A program made the position numbers and the translations under genes. From Pseudonocardia parietis (GTDB lineage: Bacteria; Actinomycetota; Actinomycetes; Mycobacteriales; Pseudonocardiaceae): a stretch of 64,000 bases of DNA. Under the pieces are notes generated by a model. That model was not told where the DNA came from and made no database searches. It saw only the letters and a program-made list of their open reading frames with translations. This document shows positions 35,755 through 43,679 of the stretch, piece after piece (the stretch's first letter is position 1; every line of letters starts with the position of its first letter). The stretch is from the NCBI RefSeq assembly GCF_017876315.1, contig NZ_JAGINU010000001.1, forward strand, positions 2,480,001-2,544,000, read 5' to 3'.

Positions 35755-36666
35755 TCAGTCGCGGCCCGCGGAGACCGGCTCGCCGGGCAGCGCGGTGCCG
35801 TCGGTGCGACTGCGGCGCAGCCGGGTCACGGCGACCGAGATCGCTGCCGCCCAGGCAGCGACGATCACGACGTAGGTCGCGACGGTCGCCGCCGTCCCGG
35901 CCTCCAGGGCGCGCAGGATGGTCCGGGCGTTGGTCAGGACGATGATGCCGCCGACCGCGGTCCCCAGCACCGGGGCCGGAATCTTCGTGACCAGCCACGC
36001 CGCGAGCGGGGCGGCGAGAACGCCGCCGATCAGCAGCCCGCCGATGGTGTAGGGATCGAGCACCTCGTGCCCGAGACCGATCAGGAAGCCGAGGCTGGCG
36101 GCCACGGCGACCAGGAACTCGGAGGTGTCGACCGAGCCGACGACGGTGCGCGGCGCAGTCCGGCCCGCGCCCAGCAGCGCCGGGGTCGAGACCGGACCCC
36201 AACCGCCGCCACCGGAGGCGTCGACGAAGCCGGCGACCAGGCCGAGCGGCGACAGGAACCGTGCCCCGTGCGGCGACTTCCGTGCGGTGGCGACCTTCGG
36301 CGGCCGGATCGCGAAACGCAGCAGGATGTAGACGCCCAGCGCGAGCAGGATGCCGGACATGTACGGGGCGGCGGCGTCGGTGGACAGCGCGGACAGGGCG
36401 GTCGCGCCCAGGAACGCCCCGACCGCGCCGGGCACGCCCAGCTTGAGCACCAGCTTCCAATCGACGTTGCCGAACCGCCAGTGGGCGGCACCGGAGGCGA
36501 GCGTCGTGCCGACCTCGGCGAGGTGCACCGAGGCGCTGGCGGTGGCCGGGTTGATGCCGGCCACCAGGAGCAGGGAGGTGGAGGTGACGCCGTAGGCCAT
36601 GCCGAGGGCGCCGTCCACCATCTGGGCGGCGAATCCGACCAGGGCGAAGACGATGAGTGTGCGCAC
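35755..36666 (-). CDS. Sulfite exporter TauE/SafE family membrane protein
   Basis: The 303-residue protein begins FALVGFAAQMVDGALGMAYG and repeats a similar block (GLVAGFVDASGGGGWGPVST), the internal duplication typical of TauE/SafE, with about eight transmembrane helices. Members export sulfite or sulfoacetate, or other anions. It is convergent with the FAD gene, whose leader also points to sulfur, and would protect against sulfite. Confidence 0.92.
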   Translation of the reverse strand: MRTLIVFALVGFAAQMVDGALGMAYGVTSTSLLLVAGINPATASASVHLAEVGTTLASGAAHWRFGNVDWKLVLKLGVPGAVGAFLGATALSALSTDAAAPYMSGILLALGVYILLRFAIRPPKVATARKSPHGARFLSPLGLVAGFVDASGGGGWGPVSTPALLGAGRTAPRTVVGSVDTSEFLVAVAASLGFLIGLGHEVLDPYTIGGLLIGGVLAAPLAAWLVTKIPAPVLGTAVGGIIVLTNARTILRALEAGTAATVATYVVIVAAWAAAISVAVTRLRRSRTDGTALPGEPVSAGRD

Positions 36667-37184
36667 GTGGGGATCTCTCTCGTGAGGCGGTCGCCGAGCG
36701 TGCTCGGCCGACCGGATCGAGCCGGTGTCGTGGCCCGGGGGGTCGCGGGCTCCGGTGGCGCAAGCGCGACGGTGACGACTCCGACGTCCGCGGCCCCGCC
36801 CGGCACGCCGACCAGGCCGGGACGTGCGGGATCCACCCGGCGGCCACGACGGGGTGGCCCGGATGAGGGGTGCGATCAGGGGTGCGGTGCGTGCGTCAGC
36901 GAGGGCGCGTCAGCAGCCGCGACAGAGCTCGTCGAAGGCGTTCATGCGGCGCGACGGCCAGAACCGCTCGAGCTGTGTGACGAGGTGGCGGGAGACCGCC
37001 GGGTCCGCAGCCGAGCGCCCGGACACCGGGGCCCGCTCGGCGTGCTCCCCGGTCGCGATCACACCCCCATCGTGGGCTGCGAATCCGGACAGGACAAGGC
37101 GACGTCCGGGCTGCGGGACGTCGCCGAACGTGTCCGGACACGTTGATGGTGTCGGGCGCTGCGGGTTCGCCGTGGGGGCGGCGG
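36667..37184. other. Gene-free stretch with an 18-bp palindrome
   Basis: No convincing gene lies between the protease and TauE genes. A minus-strand frame from GTG 37062 to 36910 would give a 50-residue peptide ending NAFDELCRGC, but has no proper ribosome binding site. A perfect 18-bp palindrome (AACGTGTCCGGACACGTT) lies at 37127-37144. Confidence 0.4.
37127..37144. promoter_or_regulatory. Perfect 18-bp palindrome AACGTGTCCGGACACGTT
   Basis: The palindrome has no spacer and lies 41 bp after the protease stop codon, 460 bp before TauE/SafE. It looks like an operator rather than a terminator because there is no loop. Confidence 0.45.
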
Positions 37185-38663
37185 TCAGCGGGCGGCGGTT
37201 CCGCAGGAGCCGCAGAAGCGGGCCTGCGGGCCCACGGTCGCTCCGCAGTACTCGCACCAGCGTGGAGCCTGGGACCGCAGCGTCGCCACCGACGGCTCCG
37301 CCGCGTCGCCGGGCCCCGGGCCGGTCGCGGTGTCCTGAGCCGGCGCAGGCCGGCCGGTCCCGGTCCAGGGCTCCGCCGGGAGCGGTGGATCCGGTGCAGG
37401 CCGTGGAGCCGGCGTGGTCTGCGGCTCCGGTGCAGGCGATGGTTCCGGCCGGGCTGCGGGCGCGGCGGCCCAGGTCGCCCCCGGGCCGCGTTGCTCCGGT
37501 ACGACCCCGGGTGACAGTGGGGGGTCCCCGGCCGAGTGACGGCGCCGGACGAGGACGACGACGGTCGCGCCGACGACCAGGAGGAGGAGCCCGCCGCCCG
37601 CCAGACCCCATATCAGGGTCCCCGGAGCGGCACCGAACAGGCTGGTCGCCGCCGGAGCGGGGGCGGCGTTCGGCGGCAGCATGGTCATGCCGCGCGCCGC
37701 CAGCCAGTCCCGCAACGAGCTGGTGTCGGTGACGAAGTTCGAGGCCTGCCCGCTGTCCGGCACGAAGAACGAGTTGACCCCGAGGACATTGCCGAGCCCG
37801 TCGACGGTCGGCCCGCCGGACATGCCAGGGTTGATCGTCGCGTTGATCTCGGTCATCGCCACGCCGGCCGGGCTGACCTGGTTGCTGGCCACCGTGCCGG
37901 AGATGAAGCTGGCCCGCGTCCGGTTGATGTCGGCGACGGCCTGGACTGTCGCGGGAAAGCCGATCGCGGTCAGAGCCGCGCCGGTGGCCGGGTCGGCGCT
38001 CGCGATCGGCAGCGCCACGGCGTTGTCCGCCTCCACCTTCAGCAGGGCGAGATCGCCGTCCTCCGCCGGCTGGAACTCGAGCAGTTGCGCGGGAGTCGGA
38101 TCGGCGAGCGTCGCTCCGGGAACCGATTCGGGCTGCACCGCCTGCACGGTCCGCACGATGGGCGATCCGGCGTTCTGGCCCTCGACGGTCCAGTTGACCT
38201 GGGCATCCGCGGACAGGCCGGACGCCTCGGTGCGGGTCAGCAGGCCCTGCTCGACCTGCTGGTCCAGCAGCCGCTCGATCAGTGCGGCGCGTCCGACCGC
38301 GGGGTCCACGCAGTGTCCCGCCGTCGTCATGTGCCCGGTGGGCGAGACGAAGAACGCCGTGCAACTGCCCACCACCTCGAGGTTGCCGGACCACTGGGCG
38401 TCGCCGTCGACCGTCGGGTACAGGACGAATCCGCTCCAGACGATCTCGAGCTGGACGATCGCCGGTTCGATCCGCGCGCTGAGCTGCTCGGCGCCACCCG
38501 GGGGTGGTGGGGGCTGCGCAGCCCCCACCGTCCCCGGCGTCACCAGCAACACGAGGGCAGCCACCAGCGCGGAGCAGAGCAGGGTCGTCCGGCGCGATCC
38601 GGTGCGCCTGCTCCCCACCCTGCTACCGCGCGACCTCCGACCGCGACCCGTGACCACGCCCAT
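37185..38663 (-). CDS. Membrane-anchored trypsin-like serine protease with C-terminal zinc ribbon
   Basis: The 492-residue protein has a signal sequence or anchor (LLCSALVAALVLLVTPGTVG), a trypsin-like domain with catalytic His in MTTAGHCVDP, Asp in EDGDLALLKVE and Ser in NPGMSGGPTVDG, a transmembrane helix (LIWGLAGGGLLLLVVGATVV, about 350-372), a Pro-rich cytoplasmic linker and a terminal zinc ribbon CEYCGATVGPQARFCGSCG. The protease thus faces outside and the ribbon inside. ATG 38663 is preferred to GTG 38690 because GGGAG precedes it. It resembles S1C-type envelope proteases; substrate unknown. Confidence 0.85.
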   Translation of the reverse strand: MGVVTGRGRRSRGSRVGSRRTGSRRTTLLCSALVAALVLLVTPGTVGAAQPPPPPGGAEQLSARIEPAIVQLEIVWSGFVLYPTVDGDAQWSGNLEVVGSCTAFFVSPTGHMTTAGHCVDPAVGRAALIERLLDQQVEQGLLTRTEASGLSADAQVNWTVEGQNAGSPIVRTVQAVQPESVPGATLADPTPAQLLEFQPAEDGDLALLKVEADNAVALPIASADPATGAALTAIGFPATVQAVADINRTRASFISGTVASNQVSPAGVAMTEINATINPGMSGGPTVDGLGNVLGVNSFFVPDSGQASNFVTDTSSLRDWLAARGMTMLPPNAAPAPAATSLFGAAPGTLIWGLAGGGLLLLVVGATVVVLVRRRHSAGDPPLSPGVVPEQRGPGATWAAAPAARPEPSPAPEPQTTPAPRPAPDPPLPAEPWTGTGRPAPAQDTATGPGPGDAAEPSVATLRSQAPRWCEYCGATVGPQARFCGSCGTAAR

Positions 38664-38734
38664 GACCGGCTCCCTCGCCAGGCGGTACACGGCCTCGTGG
38701 CCGTGTCGCCCGGGCTCGGGACGATCGACGCCGC

Positions 38735-39040
38735 TGTTAGCGGGTCACGCCCGCTTTCATCGATCGTGACGAGGTCACCGTGCGGACAGCGAGGCGAGCG
38801 GCCCCGGCCAGCCCGGCGGCCGGGGTGCTTCCCGTCGGCGGGGAGGAGCCGCAGAAGCGGGCCTGCGGACGCGCGGTCGCTCCGCAGGGCTCGTACCAGC
38901 GTGGAGCCGGGGACCGCAGCGTCGCCACCGATGGCTCCGCCGTGTCGCCGGCGCCGACGGGTCCCGCCGTTCCGGTACGGCACCGAACAGGCCGGCCGCC
39001 GCCGGCGGGCGACGTTCGGCTGCACCCGTCGCATCCGGTG
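38735..39040 (-). pseudogene. Mosaic pseudogene: protease tail copy plus cysN 3' end copy
   Basis: Read on the minus strand, 39030-38975 resembles the membrane-helix region of the protease at 37620-37680, 38960-38843 its zinc-ribbon end (EPSVATLRSPAPRWYEPCGA against EPSVATLRSQAPRWCEYCGA), and 38842-38735 the end of cysN and the 35 nt after it (PPTGSTPAAGLAG against PPTGNTLAAGLVG). Two of the four zinc Cys are lost. It is therefore an internally deleted copy of the protease tail joined to a diverged cysN 3' end. It cannot make a working protein of either kind. Confidence 0.75.
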
Positions 39041-39060
39041 GAGATCACTTGCCGGCCGCT

Positions 39061-39064
39061 CTAA
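39061..39064. repeat. Target-site duplication CTAA, left copy
   Basis: CTAA abuts the left end of the IS701-family element and is repeated at 40499-40502. A 4-bp duplication with CT/TA core is usual for IS701. Confidence 0.85.
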
Positions 39065-39084
39065 TACTGCAACGGCGTTTCGTC
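39065..39084 (+). repeat. Left terminal inverted repeat of IS701 element
   Basis: TACTGCAACGGCGTTTCGTC matches the complement of 40479-40498 in 19 of 20 positions. Confidence 0.88.
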
Positions 39085-39246
39085 AGAGTGGTGGGCGTTG
39101 ACCGCGGCGGCGGTAGTGGCAGGTCCGGGCCTGGTGCTGGCGTCGTCGACGCCAGGTGGACCAGGCGAGTGTGCTGGTCAGGCAGGCGGCTGGGGTGAGG
39201 ATGAGGGTGGCGAGCAGGCGTCGTATCTCGTTGCCGCTCAGCGGGA

Positions 39247-40434
39247 TCAGCCCGGTTCGCTCGGCTGGAGATCCCCCTTTTCGGCCTCGTGGGCGCGGGT
39301 GACGGACAGGTAGGCGGCGGCGAGCATGGACAGTGTGATGTGGGCGTACCAGGCTCGGTAGGAGCGGACTTGGTAGTGGTCGAGGCCGGCTTCGTTCTTC
39401 GCGGTCTGGAAGCATTCCTCGATCGCCCAGCGTGCCCCGGCGACGCGGACCAGCTCGCGCAGCGGCGTGGCCGCGGGTGCGGCGCAGCGGTAGAACGCCA
39501 GCTCGCGGGTGGTCTTGCCCTCACCGGGTTCGGTCTGGCGGCGCACGAGCAGCCAGTGTCCCCACCCGTGGGGCAGGCCGGCCGGGTCGAGGGCGACGGT
39601 GGTCCAGTCATAGATCCGCTCTCCGTGCGCGCCCGCGCCGATCTGGCGCCGTTCCCACCCGCTGCGGCCGGTGTCGGGGTCGCGGGCGCCGGCAATCGTG
39701 GCGAGGATCTTGGCCTGGCGGCGGTGCCCGTCCGGGCTGGTCAGGACGTCGTCGTTGCGGGTGGCCAGCACGAACGGCACCTGGCGCTCGGCCAGCCAGG
39801 TCCGGAAGGTCGGGTTCTGTCCGTAGGCCTCGTCCGCGGTCACCCACGAGCGGGGCGTGAGGGCCCCGGCGGCATGGGCGCGGGCGAGCATCGCCAGCCC
39901 GAGCTGGGGCTTCGTGGCGAACCCGACCCCATCGGGCACATCGGCTCTGGCGCAGCGGTCCCGGTCCTCGGTCCACGAGGTCGGCAGGTAGAGCTCGCGG
40001 TCGATCAGCGCGCGGCCCTTCGAGCTGGCGTAGGTCAGGAACACGCCCAGCTGACAGTTGTCGATCTTCCCGGTGGTGCCGGTGTACTGACGCTGCACCC
40101 CCGCCGAGCGGGTGCCCTTCTTGATGAACCCGGTCTCGTCGACCACGAACACCCCACTCACGGGGTCACCGAGGGCGTCGAGGACGTAGTCGCGAACATC
40201 GTCACGCACCCCGTCGACGTCCCAGTCCGCGGTGCGCAGCATCCGCTGCGTCCCGTCCGGCGAGACCGCCCCGGCGTGCTCGGCCAGGGTCCACCCGTTC
40301 TTGCGCTCCAACCCGGCCAGCAGGCCGCGCACATACGCCCCGGCCCGCGCGCGAGGCTCGCGACGGAAGAACCGCGGCCCGATCGAGGCTATGACCTGGT
40401 CCAACGCCGCCACCCACCCAGCAAGATCCGCCAC
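39247..40434 (-). CDS. IS701-family transposase, C-terminus frameshifted
   Basis: The 395-residue DDE transposase has VVDETGFIKKGTRSAGVQRQ, SWVTADEAYGQNPTF and ARWAIEECFQTAKNEAGLDH, the hallmarks of IS701. The frame stops at 39247 with KGDLQPSEPG. In the -1 frame the expected family C-terminus continues to 39083: SPAERTGLIPLSGNEIRRLL, ending in a basic WRRRRQHQARTCHYRRRG. The shift point is an A4G5 run (A AAG GGG). Either an indel has truncated the enzyme or a programmed -1 frameshift makes the full form. Confidence 0.92.
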   Translation of the reverse strand: MADLAGWVAALDQVIASIGPRFFRREPRARAGAYVRGLLAGLERKNGWTLAEHAGAVSPDGTQRMLRTADWDVDGVRDDVRDYVLDALGDPVSGVFVVDETGFIKKGTRSAGVQRQYTGTTGKIDNCQLGVFLTYASSKGRALIDRELYLPTSWTEDRDRCARADVPDGVGFATKPQLGLAMLARAHAAGALTPRSWVTADEAYGQNPTFRTWLAERQVPFVLATRNDDVLTSPDGHRRQAKILATIAGARDPDTGRSGWERRQIGAGAHGERIYDWTTVALDPAGLPHGWGHWLLVRRQTEPGEGKTTRELAFYRCAAPAATPLRELVRVAGARWAIEECFQTAKNEAGLDHYQVRSYRAWYAHITLSMLAAAYLSVTRAHEAEKGDLQPSEPG

Positions 40435-40478
40435 CCGGCGATCATCACCGCCGAACCCGGATCAGCCTCTCACGACAC

Positions 40479-40498
40479 GCCGAAACGCCGTTGCAGTA
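40479..40498 (-). repeat. Right terminal inverted repeat of IS701 element
   Basis: Complement of the left end with one mismatch; followed directly by CTAA at 40499-40502. Confidence 0.88.
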
Positions 40499-40502
40499 CT
40501 AA
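40499..40502. repeat. Target-site duplication CTAA, right copy
   Basis: Second copy of the 4-bp duplication of the IS701-family insertion. Confidence 0.85.
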
Positions 40503-40562
40503 CACCCGACCGCTCCCGGACGATCATCAGAAGGGCACGCGCAGTATCCGGGGGAGCACGTA

Positions 40563-43148
40563 GTGACGAAGTTGAGCACGATCTTGGACCAGGTCGATGC
40601 GGGATCGATGCTCCTGCCGGAGTTCCAGCGTGGCTACGTCTGGAACCGGGACCAGGTCCGCGGCCTGATGCGGTCGCTGTACCTCGGCTATCCGGTCGGG
40701 GCGCTGCTGGTGTGGGAGACCGAGGGTGCGGCCCAGCCGGTGCGCGGCGGCGGGCCGGCGGAAGCGGGCCAGAAGCAGATGCTGCTCGACGGGCAGCAGC
40801 GGGTGACCACGCTCTACGGAATCGTCCGCGGGACGGCGCCGGTATTCTTCGAGGGTGACCCGGCCGCGTTCACCGGGCTGCGGTTCAACGTCGAGACCGA
40901 GGCCTTCCAGTTCCACGCGCCGATCAAGATGAAGGACGACCCGCGCTGGGTCGACGTGACGGCGTTGTTCCGGGACGGCATCAGCGCCGTCGCGCGGTCG
41001 CTCAACGAACACCCCGAGACCGCCGAGAGCTTCTACACCGAATACCTCCCGCGGATCCAGAACCTGATCAACATCCGGGACCGCGAGTTCCACATCGAGC
41101 AGATCACCGGGGCCGACAAGACCGTCGACGTCGTCGTCGACATCTTCAACCGGGTCAACTCCGGCGGCACCAAGCTCTCCAAGGGCGACCTCGCGCTGGC
41201 GCGGATCTGCTCGGAGTGGGCGGATGCGCGCCCGACGATGCGCCGCAACCTGGACCGCTGGGCCGAGCAGGGCTTCCGGTTCAACGCCGACTGGCTGCTA
41301 CGCAACACCAACGCGGTCGCGACCGGCCGGGCGCCGTTCTCGGCGCTGGAGAACGTGGCGGCGGACGAGTTCCAGGACGCGCTGACGCACACGCTGCACC
41401 ACGTCGACCACGTGCTCTACCTGATCGGCAGCCGGCTGGGCGTCGATCACGACCGTGTCCTGTTCGGCCGGTACGCGGTCCCGGTGATCACCCGGCACCT
41501 GCACAACCGCGGCGGCCGGTTCGCCGACGGGGCCGAGGCCGACAAGGCGCTCTACTGGTACGTGCACGCCGCCCTGCGCGGTCGCTTCGCCGGGGCGTCG
41601 GAGACGGCGCTGGCCAAGGACCTGGAGATCGTCGACGCCGGCGGGATCGACGCCGTGATCGCGGCGCTCAGCCGGTCCCGCAAGGGCGCCATGCGGATCG
41701 ATGCCCAGGACTTCGAGGGCGTCGGCCGGGGCGCGCGGTCGTACCCCCTGCTGTACCTGCTGACCCGGGTCAGGGACGGGCTCGACCTGGTGAGCGGCAA
41801 CGTGCTGGGCTCGGAGAGCTCCGCGATCGAGGTGCACGAGATCTTCCCGAAGGCGGCGCTGGTCAAGGCCGGCTACAGCCGGGCCGAGGTCAACGCGATC
41901 GCCAACTTCTCGTTCGTCGGGCCGGCGTCGGGGGTCCAGCTCTCTGGTGCCGATCCCGCCCGGTACCTGGCTGAGCTGTCCGAGGATGCGCGGCGGTCGC
42001 AGTGGATCCCGGAGGATCCGGCGCTGTGGCGGATCGAGCGGTACCGCGACTTCCTCGACGCCCGCCGGGAGCTGCTGGCGCAGGCGGCGACCGGTTTGAT
42101 GGACGATCTGCTCGCCGGGCGGATGCCGTGGAACCGGGAGTTGCAGGCGGTCGACGTCCGCGAGGAGGCGACCGAGTCCGACGCCCGTGCCGCGCAGCTC
42201 GCGTCGCTCGTCGAGGAGTTCGCCGATCTCGGCTTCGCGACGCCGGAACGGGACGCCGAGATCCCGGACGTCGACACCGGCCGGGTCCTGGCCGTCGCGG
42301 AGCTGTACTGGGAGCGCGGGCTGCAGGCGGGACAGGGCAATCCCGTCCTCCTGGAACTTGATCACGAGGATGCCGATCTGCCGCGGTTGGCCGAGCTGGG
42401 TTACGACGTCTTCACCACCGTCGACGCGTTGCGTGGCTACGTGCAGCGGCTGGGGGAGGAGGCGGCCGGTGATGCGGAGGGGCTCCCGGAGCCGGCCGAG
42501 CCGCTCGTCGATGAACGACCCGCCGACGGCGAGTTCGAGAAGGCCCTCTACGGGCTGATCGAGGCCTGCCGGATCCAGCTCGGCTACAACGCGCAGAACA
42601 TGCGTGAGCTGATCTACCAGTACGGCCCGGCCGACGCCGTCCGACGGATCCTGAACTCGCGGACCGTCAGCGACGGGTACGTGCGTCTCTGGGAAGCCGG
42701 CCGTCTCGATCTGGCGATCGAGACGCTGGTCGTGGACCCACGGTTCGTGGCGATGTTCAGTCCGGAGGAGCGGGCCGTGGCGCAGAGCCGGCTGAACCGG
42801 TCGCCGGCAGCCGCTACGCGCACGGGTGCACAGGCGACGGCTGCCCGGTCGTCCGATCCGGAACAGGGACAGCTCGCTCGACGACTCGCCCAGCATCTGC
42901 GGGTCGTCCGCGCCGCCGCGACGGAGAACGAGTTCGTCGACCTCCCGCTCGCCGAGCAGCTGCACACCCGGCTCGGCGAGGCCCTCGACCGCTGGCCGGA
43001 GTACGACGCCGAACAGCGGGGCGTTCTCACCCAGGCGGTCTCCTACCTCGTGCGTACCGACGACGAGGAGAACGATCTGCGGAGTCCGGTCGGTTTCGAC
43101 GACGACGCCGAGGTCGTCGAGGTCGCCCTGCGCCGGATCAGCCGCTGA
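40563..43148 (+). CDS. DUF262 / HNH-like protein, probable phage defence nuclease
   Basis: The 861-residue protein has the DUF262 (ParB/GmrS-like) N-terminus: MLLPEFQRGYVWNRDQVRGL, MLLDGQQRVTTLYGI, DIFNRVNSGGTKLSKGDLAL. Around residue 420 it carries EVHEIFPKAAL, like the H-x-I-F-P of the DUF1524 nuclease half. The last 320 residues include YNAQNMRELIYQYGPADAVR and SDGYVRLWEAGRLDLAIETL, a module seen in other restriction-type proteins. GmrSD-type and SspE-type relatives cleave modified phage DNA using nucleotide hydrolysis. The GTG start has GGGGGAG upstream. IS701 lies just before it and a truncated PIN gene follows. Confidence 0.85.
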   Translation: MTKLSTILDQVDAGSMLLPEFQRGYVWNRDQVRGLMRSLYLGYPVGALLVWETEGAAQPVRGGGPAEAGQKQMLLDGQQRVTTLYGIVRGTAPVFFEGDPAAFTGLRFNVETEAFQFHAPIKMKDDPRWVDVTALFRDGISAVARSLNEHPETAESFYTEYLPRIQNLINIRDREFHIEQITGADKTVDVVVDIFNRVNSGGTKLSKGDLALARICSEWADARPTMRRNLDRWAEQGFRFNADWLLRNTNAVATGRAPFSALENVAADEFQDALTHTLHHVDHVLYLIGSRLGVDHDRVLFGRYAVPVITRHLHNRGGRFADGAEADKALYWYVHAALRGRFAGASETALAKDLEIVDAGGIDAVIAALSRSRKGAMRIDAQDFEGVGRGARSYPLLYLLTRVRDGLDLVSGNVLGSESSAIEVHEIFPKAALVKAGYSRAEVNAIANFSFVGPASGVQLSGADPARYLAELSEDARRSQWIPEDPALWRIERYRDFLDARRELLAQAATGLMDDLLAGRMPWNRELQAVDVREEATESDARAAQLASLVEEFADLGFATPERDAEIPDVDTGRVLAVAELYWERGLQAGQGNPVLLELDHEDADLPRLAELGYDVFTTVDALRGYVQRLGEEAAGDAEGLPEPAEPLVDERPADGEFEKALYGLIEACRIQLGYNAQNMRELIYQYGPADAVRRILNSRTVSDGYVRLWEAGRLDLAIETLVVDPRFVAMFSPEERAVAQSRLNRSPAAATRTGAQATAARSSDPEQGQLARRLAQHLRVVRAAATENEFVDLPLAEQLHTRLGEALDRWPEYDAEQRGVLTQAVSYLVRTDDEENDLRSPVGFDDDAEVVEVALRRISR

Positions 43149-43269
43149 GGCGGAAGCGCCGCAGGCTCCGGAGCTCAGCGGTCCCCAGCAGGCACAGCAC
43201 GACGTCTCTGGGGTCGACGGTGTCGACGAGGACGAGGTGGTGGCCTTCCTGGAGCTGGTCGGCCGGTGA
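43149..43269 (+). other. Short open frame before the PIN gene, possible antitoxin remnant
   Basis: A frame without ATG reads EAEAPQAPELSGPQQAQHDV then SGVDGVDEDEVVAFLELVGR and stops at TGA 43267-43269, which overlaps the GTG start of the PIN gene. The acidic end and the GTGA overlap resemble an antitoxin-toxin junction. Only internal GTG codons could start it, so it is more likely the tail of a lost antitoxin gene. Confidence 0.4.
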
Positions 43270-43550
43270 GCCCATCGGTTCCGCCGACCCTCATCGTCAT
43301 CGACACCGACGTGTTCAGCCGGGTGCTGGTCCGTCGCAACGGCGCACAGGACCTGAGGGACCAGCTCGTCGGCAAGGTGCCGGTGATCGCAACACAGACC
43401 TGTGCCGAGCTGCTGGCGTGGCCTCGTCTCCGTGGCTGGGGAGCGGCGCGCACAGAGCAGCTCAAGAAGGTCATCGAGTCCACTGCGGTGATTCCGGTGA
43501 CCGGCGAGGTGGTGGACGCCTACGTCGGCTTGGGCGTTGCATGGGTCTGA
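43266..43550 (+). CDS. PIN-domain toxin (VapC-like), C-terminally truncated
   Basis: The 94-residue product has the PIN N-terminus with catalytic Asp (LIVIDTDVFSRVLVRR), the second acidic block (VIATQTCAELLAWPRLRGWG) and VVDAYVGL, but ends before the third and fourth acidic residues usual near residue 100-125 of VapC. It is therefore about 30-40 residues short and probably inactive as an RNase. The GTG start overlaps the preceding short frame. Confidence 0.7.
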   Translation: MSPSVPPTLIVIDTDVFSRVLVRRNGAQDLRDQLVGKVPVIATQTCAELLAWPRLRGWGAARTEQLKKVIESTAVIPVTGEVVDAYVGLGVAWV

Positions 43551-43560
43551 TGCGCTCGTA

Positions 43561-43580
43561 GTGCGTTCCGCGGAACGCAC
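43561..43580. terminator. Perfect 20-bp palindrome GTGCGTTCCGCGGAACGCAC
   Basis: The palindrome follows the truncated PIN gene by 10 bp. It has no loop, so it may act as an operator or recombination scar as well as a terminator. Confidence 0.5.
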
Positions 43581-43679
43581 AGCCGCCTGATTCACTGCCG
43601 CGAACAGAATCCACGCCTTACAGCGCCGGATGACTCCGATCCACCACCGGACCACGTCCCGGCGAACAGGCTCGCGCGC

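Larger units (their letters stand above)
39065..40498 (-). mobile_element. IS701-family insertion sequence, 1434 bp
   Basis: The element has terminal inverted repeats of 20 bp with one mismatch (39065-39084 TACTGCAACGGCGTTTCGTC and 40479-40498), a 4-bp CTAA duplication on both sides, and one transposase gene. It sits between the mosaic pseudogene and the DUF262 gene and does not clearly interrupt a gene. Confidence 0.93.

Noticed and set aside
34154..36847. Minus-strand open frame of 897 codons
   Set aside because: It overlaps the FAD protein antisense and TauE/SafE in another frame; no motif is visible.
36910..37062. 50-codon minus-strand frame upstream of TauE/SafE
   Set aside because: Start is a GTG without usable ribosome binding site, and no family resemblance was seen.
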